From an uncultured Prevotella sp. (GTDB lineage: Bacteria; Bacteroidota; Bacteroidia; Bacteroidales; Bacteroidaceae): a stretch of 64,000 nt of DNA. The notes under the pieces are model-generated. The model searched no databases, was not told the DNA's origin, and saw nothing but the letters and a program-made list of their open reading frames with translations. Of this stretch, positions 1 to 7,943 are shown one piece after another. A program made the position numbers and the translations under genes. Positions within the stretch are counted from its first letter, which is position 1; every line of letters begins with the position of its first letter. The stretch spans positions 1 through 64,000 of the forward strand of contig CALUGX010000002.1 of assembly GCA_944320285.1 (NCBI GenBank), read 5' to 3'.

Positions 1-37
1 TGGCTGCTTGATTTTTTTATACCAGACAAAATGAAAA

Positions 38-115
38 AGAGAGTGAATCAAATATTTCTCAATTTGATACACTCTCTAATCGTCGTGCAAAAGATGCCCT
101 TTTGCACGACGATTA
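38..115. repeat. Two adjacent strong hairpins, the second a perfect 17-bp palindrome
   Basis: Arms 38-53 and 62-77 pair with one mismatch. Arms 77-93 and 99-115 pair perfectly over 17 bp around a 5-nt loop (atgcc). The second hairpin contains the core tgcaaaagatgcccttttgc, which recurs in other intergenic gaps of this window. It may end a transcript entering from the left, but there is no clear T-tract, so I call it a repeat or structural element. The remainder of 116-459 holds only short hairpins (for example gtttag..ctaaac near 276-291, and ggtaag..cttacc near 314-361) and no convincing gene. Confidence 0.7.
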
Positions 116-459
116 GCCCCTTATCACAAAACATACACTGCTCAGTGAAATAAAGAGATGGCAAAATCATTACAATAGTATGTATCCACCGACAATAAGA
201 AACTGTTTTGATTTTTTTGTTCGATGTTTTTAGATGTATTATCGAGACGTTTATGGCTGTTCTTTGAGAAAGTTTAGCGGGCTAAACGCCGAAATCAGCA
301 AACGGAAACGGACGGTAAGACGCTAAAAACACGGACAAAGGATGTCTCTGTTTCTTACCATCCATCTAACAGCAATTCACCACAAATTATCATACTTATA
401 GAAACGACATATTGCGCCCGAAACACAATATTTCAATCCGCACGGCGTTAATAGGATAA

Positions 460-2835
460 ATGGAAAGGATACGTTTTATCATAATCATATCGCTGCTTTT
501 GACCACGATGGGCGCAAAGGCGCAATCGTTCACATTGCAAGGAAAAGTCACCGACGAACAGATGAACCCCGTGGAGCTGGCTACCGTAGCCGTTATAGAC
601 CAGGGCAAGATGACCATGACCAATCTGAAGGGTGAATACTCGATAAAGTTGCAGTCGGCCGACAGCGTTGTGGTAAGGTTCTCGATGGTGGGCTACAAGA
701 CCAAGACGCGCGTGCTGCGCCGACCGCGAGGCAAGCAGACGCTGCTCATCCAGCTGTACAGCGACAACCAGCTGGCCGGCGTCACCGTCACCGAACAGCG
801 GCGGCAGATGGGCACAACGCAGCAGCTTGACGTAGAAGACATGAAGAAAGCGCCAAGCGTGACAGGCAACGCCGTGGAGGAAATGATACAGGCACAGGCG
901 GGAGTTTCAACCCACAGCGAGCTGTCGTCGCAATACAACGTGCGCGGAGGCAGCTTTGACGAGAACAGCGTCTACATCAACGATGTGGAAATTTACCGTC
1001 CCTTCCTCGTACGCAGCGGCCAGCAGGAAGGCCTCTCGATAATCAACCCCGACATGGTTGAGGCCGTGGGCTTCTCAACCGGCGGCTTCGAGGCCAAATA
1101 CGGCGACAAGATGTCGTCCGTGCTCGACATAAAATATAAGAGACCCAAGAAGTTCGAGGCCAACGTGTCAGCAAGTCTCTTGGGCGCAAGCGCATACGTG
1201 GGATTCAGCACAAAGAAGTTCTCCTGGAGCAACGGCCTGCGTTACAAGACGAACAAATACCTGCTCGGAACGCTTGAAACCAAAGGCGAATACCAGCCGA
1301 ATTTCCTCGACTACCAGACTTACCTGACTTACGAGCCTACGAAGAACTGGAAGATTGAACTGCTCGGCGACATATCCGAAAACCATTACAACTTCTACCC
1401 GGAAGACCGCGAGACGTCATTCGGCACGATGGAGAATGTCAAGGCTTTCCGCGTCTACTTCGACGGACAGGAGAAAGATATCTTCCGCACATATTTCGGC
1501 TCGCTGAGCATCACGCGAAAGTTTGGCGAACGCACCAAGGTGTCGCTGTCGGCCTCGGCATTCCACACTAACGAACAGGAAAAATACGACATACAGGGAC
1601 AATACTGGCTGACGCAGACCGAGACGAGCGAAAACCTCGGCGTAGGCACATACATGGAGCACGCACGCAACTATCTTGAAGCCACGGTGAAGAGCGTGAA
1701 GCTGACCGTCAACCACAAGACTCGCCGCCACGACATCCTCGCCGGCCTTACCTACAAAATGGAAAGCATCGAGGAAAACAGCAAGGAGTATGAAATGCGC
1801 GACTCCAGCGGCTACAGCATTCCACATACGGGCGAAGACCTCTACATGATTTACTCGCTCAACGCCCGAAACAAGCTCGACGCCAACCGTCTGGAGACAT
1901 TCATACAGGACACATGGCGCTTTACCAGCCGCGGCGGCCACACATTCTTTACGCTCAACTATGGCGTGCGCTTCAGCCACTGGAACTTCAACAAGGAAAG
2001 CATCGTCAGCCCCCGCGTGTCGCTCGGAGTCGTGCCGGCGTTCAACCATGACGTCACGCTGCGCTTCGCCACGGGCATCTATTACCAAGCACCGTTCTTC
2101 AAGGAACTGCGAGACACGACGACGGTCAACGGCATCACGCACGCAACGCTGCGCAACGACATCAAGAGCCAACGCTCAATACACTTCATAGCCGGTTTTG
2201 ACTATCGTTTCAAGATGAAAAACCGTCCTTACAAGTTCACCGCCGAGGCTTACTACAAAGCCCTGGCGAACATAGTGCCCTACACCGTTGACAACGTTAA
2301 GATTGTCTACGATGCAAGCCAGCAGTGCAGCGGACACGCTATGGGCCTTGACCTGAAACTCTACGGTGAGTTCGTGCCGGGCACAGACTCGTGGGTTAGC
2401 CTGTCGCTCATGGATACGAAAATCAACATCAATGGCAAGAGCATCCCCATGCCTACCGACCAGCGGTATTCTGTCAATCTGTTTTTCACAGATTATTTCC
2501 CCGGTACAGACCGCTGGCGAATGTCGCTAAAGATGGCTTTCGCCGACGGACTGCCCTTCGGCGCGCCACACCGCAGCCTCGACACCATGCCGTTCCGCGC
2601 CCCGGCTTACAAGCGCGTGGACATAGGCATGAGCTACCGTCTGCTCAACAATGACAATCGCAGCCGCAAATCGATATTCCGTAACATCTGGCTCGGCCTC
2701 GATTGCCTCAACCTTCTCGGCATAAACAATGTCAACTCATATTACTGGGTGACTGACGTTACAAACCATCAGTACGCCGTGCCCAACTACCTTACGGGCC
2801 GCCAAATCAACCTGAAAGCGTCGTTTGAATTTTAA
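460..2835 (+). CDS. TonB-dependent outer membrane receptor with carboxypeptidase-like regulatory domain
   Basis: A 791-aa outer membrane protein predicted to import an unknown ligand using TonB energy. Residues 1-21 form a signal peptide ending AKA-Q. Residues about 25-105 are a CarboxypepD_reg-like beta sandwich (LQGKVTDEQMNPVELATVAV). A plug domain follows (YNVRGGSFDENSVYINDVEI near 160), then a beta-barrel ending in phenylalanine (LKASFEF), as expected for BAM substrates. The start is preceded by aggataa. No SusD-like lipoprotein or peptidase adjoins it, so it is not a SusCD pair and the substrate cannot be deduced. The gene stands alone and ends in a bidirectional terminator before the oppositely oriented dehydrogenase. 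Confidence 0.88.
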   Translation: MERIRFIIIISLLLTTMGAKAQSFTLQGKVTDEQMNPVELATVAVIDQGKMTMTNLKGEYSIKLQSADSVVVRFSMVGYKTKTRVLRRPRGKQTLLIQLYSDNQLAGVTVTEQRRQMGTTQQLDVEDMKKAPSVTGNAVEEMIQAQAGVSTHSELSSQYNVRGGSFDENSVYINDVEIYRPFLVRSGQQEGLSIINPDMVEAVGFSTGGFEAKYGDKMSSVLDIKYKRPKKFEANVSASLLGASAYVGFSTKKFSWSNGLRYKTNKYLLGTLETKGEYQPNFLDYQTYLTYEPTKNWKIELLGDISENHYNFYPEDRETSFGTMENVKAFRVYFDGQEKDIFRTYFGSLSITRKFGERTKVSLSASAFHTNEQEKYDIQGQYWLTQTETSENLGVGTYMEHARNYLEATVKSVKLTVNHKTRRHDILAGLTYKMESIEENSKEYEMRDSSGYSIPHTGEDLYMIYSLNARNKLDANRLETFIQDTWRFTSRGGHTFFTLNYGVRFSHWNFNKESIVSPRVSLGVVPAFNHDVTLRFATGIYYQAPFFKELRDTTTVNGITHATLRNDIKSQRSIHFIAGFDYRFKMKNRPYKFTAEAYYKALANIVPYTVDNVKIVYDASQQCSGHAMGLDLKLYGEFVPGTDSWVSLSLMDTKININGKSIPMPTDQRYSVNLFFTDYFPGTDRWRMSLKMAFADGLPFGAPHRSLDTMPFRAPAYKRVDIGMSYRLLNNDNRSRKSIFRNIWLGLDCLNLLGINNVNSYYWVTDVTNHQYAVPNYLTGRQINLKASFEF

Positions 2836-2966
2836 GTTATACGGTTTCAGAATTGTATGGTTATCAAGTTCACGAATGCTTACGACCGTAAAAACCAATA
2901 ACAGTAAACCATATAATCAACAACCGTAAAACTGCAAAAGCTCATAACCACATAACCGTAAAATAA
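2836..2966. repeat. Degenerate intergenic repeat of ccataaccgtaaaac-like units
   Basis: The stretch after the receptor repeats short words such as ccgtaaaaacc, agtaaaccat, accgtaaaactgcaaaa and ataaccacataaccgtaaaa. A very similar run lies at 55345-55470 (aaccacacaaccgtaaaacc). No open frame of interest is present. Confidence 0.5.
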
Positions 2967-2999
2967 AAAGAGGCAAATCCCGTCGGAATTTGCCTCTTT
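2967..2999. terminator. Bidirectional terminator between convergent genes
   Basis: The stem aaagaggcaaat (2967-2978) pairs with atttgcctcttt (2988-2999) around a short GC-containing loop. It is flanked by an A-run on the left and lies between the TonB receptor (+) and the zinc dehydrogenase (-), so it can serve both transcripts. Confidence 0.8.
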
Positions 3000-3015
3000 A
3001 TGCTTTACAATCAAA

Positions 3016-4032
3016 TTAAAATTCAACCAGTATGCGGAACACCTTACCAGGGTTCTCGCTCCATTCTTTCATCGCATCGGCAGCCTCTTCGGGTTTCACC
3101 ACCTTTGAAATAAACTTCTCTATCGGGTATTTGCCGGTGTTGATGCTGTTGATCACAGCGCGGAAGTCAGCCGGAGTAGCGTTGCGCGAACCGCGAATGT
3201 CAAGTTCCTTCTGCACAAACAGCTTTGTCTGGAAGGCCACTTCGCTCTTGGCGTAACCTATACACGTGACACAACCCGTGAAACCTACCTCATTGACGGC
3301 CATCACGTATGTCACGGGACTGCCTACCGCCTCTATAACGACGTCGGCCCCGTAACCGCCAGTTATAGCCTGGATGCGTTCGTGCACGTTCTCTGTGATT
3401 GTGTTAACCGTGTAAGCTGCACCGGCCTCACGTGCGAGTGCGAGCTTCTCATCATCAATGTCAGCCGCAATGACGGTAGCCCCGCGCAACGACGCACGCA
3501 CCACGGCACCGAGACCTACCATTCCACAGCCAATCACCATGACAAAACTGTTATCGGTGACTCCTGCCCGTGAAACGGCATGGAAACCTACGCTCATTGG
3601 CTCGATGAGTGCACAGCTGCGCACCGGAATGTCGCCTGCGGGTATTATCTTCTGCCAAGGCAGGGCCGCATACTCACACATCACGCCCTGACGCTGCACT
3701 CCGAGGGTCTCGTTATGCTCGCAAGCGTTATAACGTCCGTTACGGCACGAAGCACAGTTGCCACAATTTGTATAAGGATTAAGAGTCACAACCATGCCTT
3801 TCGTAAAACCGTCGGGAACATCGCTGCCAACTTCTTCAATTACCGCTCCAACCTCGTGGCCGGGCACTACGGGCATCTTCACCATAGGATTGCGCCCAAG
3901 GTAGGTGTTAAGGTCTGACCCACAGAAACCTACGTACTTGATTTTCACTAACACTTCGCCGGCCTTCAACACCGGCTTTTCAATCTCGGCAACACCCATT
4001 TCAAGGGGTGCGGCAATACGAACTGCTTTCAT
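3016..4032 (-). CDS. Zinc-dependent medium-chain dehydrogenase in the deoxysugar cluster
   Basis: A 338-aa MDR-family alcohol dehydrogenase. The catalytic zinc site is visible in GFCGSD (C38) and PGHEVG. The structural zinc cysteines are in the segment CGNCASC, 7 residues, C (about 92-107). A Rossmann NAD(P) site reads VIGCGMVGLG near 167. It is the last gene of a run with aldo/keto reductase, amidohydrolase and FucP permease. By analogy with oxidative L-fucose pathways it could oxidise 2-keto-3-deoxy-L-fuconate or a related sugar acid, but the substrate is inferred from neighbours only. Its resemblance to L-galactonate/sorbitol-type dehydrogenases leaves other polyol substrates possible. Confidence 0.8.
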   Translation of the reverse strand: MKAVRIAAPLEMGVAEIEKPVLKAGEVLVKIKYVGFCGSDLNTYLGRNPMVKMPVVPGHEVGAVIEEVGSDVPDGFTKGMVVTLNPYTNCGNCASCRNGRYNACEHNETLGVQRQGVMCEYAALPWQKIIPAGDIPVRSCALIEPMSVGFHAVSRAGVTDNSFVMVIGCGMVGLGAVVRASLRGATVIAADIDDEKLALAREAGAAYTVNTITENVHERIQAITGGYGADVVIEAVGSPVTYVMAVNEVGFTGCVTCIGYAKSEVAFQTKLFVQKELDIRGSRNATPADFRAVINSINTGKYPIEKFISKVVKPEEAADAMKEWSENPGKVFRILVEF

Positions 4033-4101
4033 TTAACTTTTATTTTATCCTGTTTCAATATATTATCCAGATATTCTGACACGGCCGATAATGACCAACC
4101 G

Positions 4102-5355
4102 TTACTTAACCTTATATCCGCGCCAGCCGTAATAAGCACAAAACGCGAAACAAACCATCGGTACAATGTAGGCAATGTGGTAAATGTGTTCATTCACGTG
4201 CATTACATACGCCGTGAACTGAGGCAGACAGGCGTTGCCTACTATTGCCATCACAAGAAATGCCGAACCGCTCTTCGTCTGTTCGCCAAGCCCTTGCAAG
4301 GCCAAAGAGAACTGCGTAGGATAGATTATCGACATAAAGAACGACACGGCGAGCATGGCATAAAGACCGACATATCCACCGAACACGCAGATTACAACGC
4401 AAAGAATTATCAACATTAACGAATAAAACGTAAGCATACGCTGCGGACTGAACCTCACCATCAAGGCAGTACCTACCCATCGGCCAACCAGGAACGCAAG
4501 CATATAAAGGCCGAAGAAAGTAGTCGCCGTGGCCTCGTCAAGCCCGGCGTAAACACAGCAATACACCAAGAACAGACTGTTAATGGCCGTCTGGCCGCCA
4601 TTGTAGAAAAATTGGGCAATCACTCCCCAACGCAGATGTGAGTGCTTAAGAACGGCAAAGTCAATCAACTTTGCTTCCTTGCCGGTCTTCTCCGAGTCAT
4701 TCTCATCGGCTATCTTAGGAAACTTTGTGAACACAAACACCAATGCAACAACCACAAGCAGCAAACCTAACACAAGGTAAGGCAAGCGCATGGCTTCCGT
4801 CTCATTTTGTATGTAGCCTTCCCAACCGCCAACGTAGTCAGCCGGAAGCGTCTCGCGGGTGTAGTTGTTGCCGCTCAGAATGAGCTTACTAAGAAACATC
4901 GCGGCGATGAAAGCCCCCAAGCCGTTGAACGACTGAGCGAGGTTCAGGCGGCGTATGGCCCCTTCTGGCTTGCCAAGCACAGTAACATATGGGTTGGCGG
5001 CAGTCTCAAGGAAACACATTCCCGTGGCAATAACAAACAGCACGCACAGGTAAACCCAATACGACTTGATTATCGAAGCGGGGAAAAATAAAAATCCTCC
5101 GCACGCCGCCAACAATAGTCCGAACACAATGCCGGCCTTATAGCTGTAACGTTTCATGAACATCGCTATCGGTATCGGGAAAATGAAATATGCCAGCCAA
5201 TATGCGCTCTCGGTAAAAGAAGCCTCAAAGGTATTAAGCTCGCATGTCTTCATCAGCTGCCTTATCATCGTGGGCAGCAGGTTGCTGCTTATCGCCCAGA
5301 GAAAAAACAGACAGAATATCAAGGTTAATGGAATGATAAAATTATTCTTTTTCAT
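4102..5355 (-). CDS. fucP: FucP-type L-fucose:H+ symporter, major facilitator superfamily
   Basis: A 417-aa inner membrane transporter with about 12 hydrophobic segments. FHS/FucP-family marks are visible: FLETAANPYVTVLG near 115-128, whose Glu corresponds to the acidic residue in the E. coli FucP cavity, and NLAQSFNGLGAF near 138. Its position, 69 bp upstream of the zinc dehydrogenase and 47 bp downstream of the lactonase-like amidohydrolase, supports uptake of the sugar those enzymes oxidise. L-fucose is most likely; other 6-deoxy or aldohexose sugars are possible because FHS members vary in substrate. Confidence 0.83.
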   Translation of the reverse strand: MKKNNFIIPLTLIFCLFFLWAISSNLLPTMIRQLMKTCELNTFEASFTESAYWLAYFIFPIPIAMFMKRYSYKAGIVFGLLLAACGGFLFFPASIIKSYWVYLCVLFVIATGMCFLETAANPYVTVLGKPEGAIRRLNLAQSFNGLGAFIAAMFLSKLILSGNNYTRETLPADYVGGWEGYIQNETEAMRLPYLVLGLLLVVVALVFVFTKFPKIADENDSEKTGKEAKLIDFAVLKHSHLRWGVIAQFFYNGGQTAINSLFLVYCCVYAGLDEATATTFFGLYMLAFLVGRWVGTALMVRFSPQRMLTFYSLMLIILCVVICVFGGYVGLYAMLAVSFFMSIIYPTQFSLALQGLGEQTKSGSAFLVMAIVGNACLPQFTAYVMHVNEHIYHIAYIVPMVCFAFCAYYGWRGYKVK

Positions 5356-5402
5356 TGTCGTCAGGTTTGTAGTTATAAGGTAAAGATTGCTCTTTCAGAG
5401 CA

Positions 5403-6326
5403 TCATTCAGACATATTTTTAATATAAGGCAATGACGGAAGGTTGCCGAAACCGTAGAATTTACGGGCATTCTCGCCAAGGAAAAGCTGCTTCTCAAGCT
5501 CTGTCAACTCGTCAGACTTGCACACAAAGTCGTAAGACATCTTATATGTTATGGCCGTGATGGTGCGCGGATAATCAGAACCCCACATCAGTTTGTCTGC
5601 CCCAACCATGTCTATTGCTTCGCGTATGGCCCTCACCGCGCCTTTGAAAGGATAAAACTCGCTGTTGAAAAGCCACGTGATGCCGCCAGACTCTATCATT
5701 ACGTTATCGTTCAAGGCCAGCTTCACCTGGTCTTTCCAGCCCGGAGCTGTAACCATTCCGAAGTGTCCCACGGCAATCTTCAGCTTCGGGCATTCCTGGA
5801 TTACTTCCTTTATTTCGCCCGTTTGCAGGTTGTTTTCGGCAAGGCATACCGAGAGAATCATGCCGCGGTCTTCCATCAAGTGAAACATCTCCATCATTTC
5901 AGACGAATTAAGATGCACCTGCCTGTCGCTCAGAATAAGCCTGTGACCAGGTATGGCGATGCCATTGAACCCGCGTGCAGCCAAAGTTCGCGCATCATCG
6001 GGAAACCCCGGCTTAAAATAATCACACATTCCGAAAACAAAGAAGCGGTCGGGATACTTACGTTTCACGCTCTCAAGATAATCGTTCTGCAAGCCGTCGA
6101 TAAACTCTTGCACCACGACCGCACCGCCAACGCGGGCATAATTCATATTCGATATGAACACCTCGGCACTGTTAACGCCGTCAATCATGAACGGAGGAAG
6201 CATCTGCACCTCCTCCGTAAGGAAGAACGAACGGCCGTTTTCGGTAGTTCTTATCGGCATTCCGTTCCATGTCGTGTCTTGGCGCAGCCACAAGTGTGAG
6301 TGCGCATCGATAATAGTATATTCCAT
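5403..6326 (-). CDS. Amidohydrolase, probable L-fucono-lactone hydrolase
   Basis: A 307-aa protein of the Amidohydro_2 family (TIM-barrel metal hydrolases). The N-terminal metal motif is DAHSHLW (8-14), with conserved His in AVGHFG and the C-terminal barrel Asp in MWGSDYPR (near 248). Members that sit beside an aldose dehydrogenase and FucP hydrolyse sugar-1,5-lactones to aldonates. That role, the step after aldose oxidation, fits here. The start ATG is the first in frame with the HSH motif close to the N-terminus, as usual for the family. It is probably cytoplasmic. Confidence 0.75.
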   Translation of the reverse strand: MEYTIIDAHSHLWLRQDTTWNGMPIRTTENGRSFFLTEEVQMLPPFMIDGVNSAEVFISNMNYARVGGAVVVQEFIDGLQNDYLESVKRKYPDRFFVFGMCDYFKPGFPDDARTLAARGFNGIAIPGHRLILSDRQVHLNSSEMMEMFHLMEDRGMILSVCLAENNLQTGEIKEVIQECPKLKIAVGHFGMVTAPGWKDQVKLALNDNVMIESGGITWLFNSEFYPFKGAVRAIREAIDMVGADKLMWGSDYPRTITAITYKMSYDFVCKSDELTELEKQLFLGENARKFYGFGNLPSLPYIKNMSE

Positions 6327-6343
6327 TTCAATACGTTTTCTAA

Positions 6344-6530
6344 TTAAGAATTAAGAGTTAAGAATTAAGAAAATACGCCTTGCCATCCAAAGGTTATTTT
6401 CAATATACCTTCAAAATATTGCCACATGGTTTACTCTAACATAACATTCTGAAAGTGGATTGCTTACCACATTCTCTCGAAAATCTTGCCACACAGCATA
6501 TCTTCTTAATTCTTAACTCTTAATTCTTAA
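6344..6530. repeat. Perfect 28-bp inverted repeat made of 7-bp (TTAAGAR) units
   Basis: The left arm 6344-6371 is four 7-mers (ttaagaa ttaagag ttaagaa ttaagaa). The right arm 6503-6530 is its exact reverse complement, with 131 bp between. It occupies the gap between the aldo/keto reductase and the amidohydrolase. Similar heptad-built inverted repeats lie at 36231-36340 and 56639-56683. Confidence 0.75.
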
Positions 6531-6535
6531 CTTAA

Positions 6536-7468
6536 CTAAGTGTTCGCCCAGCGCACGCGCATCTGGTCGCCTATTATTCTCTGCACCTCCTCAACCAACT
6601 GCGCGTCCATCGGCTCGTTAACGTAGCCTATGTTTTTGAGCACGTTGGCAGGGTTAGCCGAGCTGAACAAAGTCGTAGCTATGCGCGGATTGCTCGTCGA
6701 ATACTGCACGGCGAGTTTTTCGATAGGATACCCCTTCTCCTTACAATAGTCGGCGGCGCGCTTGCAGGCAGCCTTCAACGGTCCGGGAGCCGGGTGCCAG
6801 TCGGGCGCGCCACGCTGCGACAACAGCCCCATAGAGAACGGAGACGCATTGACAACGCCTACGTTATTGGCTTCAAAGAAGTCAAGATAGTCGAGCAGCA
6901 TCTCGTCGTTCAGGCTGTAGTGGCAGAAGCTCAACACTGACTCCACCGTGCCGGCGGGAACGTGCTCAATCACCCACTTCAGGTTTTCAGGCTGCAAATC
7001 TGTGATGCCCACATGCCCCACATCGCCTTTTTCACGCAACTTTACGAGTGCGGGCAGCGTCTCGTTAACCACCTGGTTAAGGTCGGCAAACTCCACGTCG
7101 TGCACGTTTATCAGGTCGATATAGTCGATGTTAAGGCGTTCCATACTTTCATACACGCTGGCAGTGACGCGCTCCGCCGAATAGTCCCACGTGTTCACTC
7201 CGTCTTTGCCGTAGCGTCCCACCTTTGTTGAAAGGTAATATTTGTCGCGCGATATTTCCTTCAATGCCTTGCCGAGCACGGTTTCGGCCTTATAATGGCC
7301 ATAATACGGTGACACATCAATGAAGTTTATGCCGTTGTCAACAGCCGTATGCACGGCCTTTATGCCTTCCGCCTCGCGTATGTCGTGAAACACTCCGCCG
7401 AGCGAAGACGCCCCGAAGCCCAAGTTTGCCACACGCATTCCAGTCTTTCCAAGTTCGTTATATACCAT
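6536..7468 (-). CDS. Aldo/keto reductase, probable L-fucose (aldose) dehydrogenase
   Basis: A 310-aa aldo/keto reductase barrel. The catalytic tetrad is visible: Asp and Tyr in FIDVSPYYGHY (about 50-60), Lys in LSTKVGRY (near 82) and His in LINVHDVE (near 123). The closest functional type is the L-fucose / L-galactose / D-threo-aldose 1-dehydrogenase group, which oxidises the free sugar to its lactone with NAD(P)+. It is the first gene of the deoxysugar set, separated from the lactonase by about 210 bp carrying a heptad inverted repeat, so the downstream genes may have their own expression level. Confidence 0.8.
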   Translation of the reverse strand: MVYNELGKTGMRVANLGFGASSLGGVFHDIREAEGIKAVHTAVDNGINFIDVSPYYGHYKAETVLGKALKEISRDKYYLSTKVGRYGKDGVNTWDYSAERVTASVYESMERLNIDYIDLINVHDVEFADLNQVVNETLPALVKLREKGDVGHVGITDLQPENLKWVIEHVPAGTVESVLSFCHYSLNDEMLLDYLDFFEANNVGVVNASPFSMGLLSQRGAPDWHPAPGPLKAACKRAADYCKEKGYPIEKLAVQYSTSNPRIATTLFSSANPANVLKNIGYVNEPMDAQLVEEVQRIIGDQMRVRWANT

Positions 7469-7511
7469 AGTATCAAATGTTTTGTTTTTATTTTATAACG
7501 CACAAAAAGGC

Positions 7512-7548
7512 GTTTTGTAATATTAATAATGTTAAAAGATTACAAAAC
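7512..7548. promoter_or_regulatory. Candidate operator: 10-bp inverted repeat upstream of the deoxysugar genes
   Basis: gttttgtaat (7512-7521) and attacaaaac (7539-7548) form a perfect inverted repeat with a 17-nt spacer, 44-80 bp upstream of the aldo/keto reductase start. Its position suits an operator. No binding protein is encoded nearby. The rest of the gap to 7800 shows no gene. Confidence 0.4.
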
Positions 7549-7817
7549 CAAGGCAAAAAGGACGTCATGCGGAGCTTTGCCCGGCGCATCAAAATCATGA
7601 AGTTATCAGGCATTAACAGGAATCATGGCCGTTATGCCCATGTAATTAACGGATAACGACTTGTGTTACAACAACTTAACATTTGTCCGTTAACTCCAGA
7701 CGACCCCTATACGAAACCTCTGACTCTGACTAATTCCTTTTTTGACACACCGCATAACATTAAGTCCGTAAAAGCACACAAATGTTTGTAAATATGCAGA
7801 AAATATGTTATTTAGAT

Positions 7818-7877
7818 ATTAAAATACAAATTTTTCTGTCATTTTATTTGTATTTTAATCAAAAATATATACCTTTG
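7818..7877 (+). promoter_or_regulatory. gdhA promoter overlapped by a 14-bp inverted repeat
   Basis: The -33 box TTTG (7847-7850), a 19-nt spacer and the -7 box TACCTTTG (7870-7877) match the Bacteroidetes sigma consensus. A perfect inverted repeat, attaaaatacaaat (7818-7831) and atttgtattttaat (7846-7859), places the -33 box inside its right arm, so a protein bound there would contact or block sigma. The half-site TTTGTATTT starts exactly on the -33 box. The promoter at 24063 has the same arrangement. Confidence 0.7.
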
Positions 7878-7943
7878 CAACCAACAAACAACTACAATAC
7901 AACGATTTTAGGAGATTATTCAACTAATAAAAGGGAAAAGATT

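Noticed and set aside
1417..2172. Long open frame (251 codons) on the minus strand within the first TonB receptor
   Set aside because: It is opposite a receptor gene with clear domains; the composition mirrors the sense codons and no motif or start signal supports it.
460..2835. SusC-type polysaccharide receptor
   Set aside because: It is shorter than SusC proteins and no SusD lipoprotein or glycan enzyme is adjacent.
7782..7943. N-terminal extension of GdhA
   Set aside because: It spans the promoter and palindrome; the family starts at MNAANVVENLK-like sequence.
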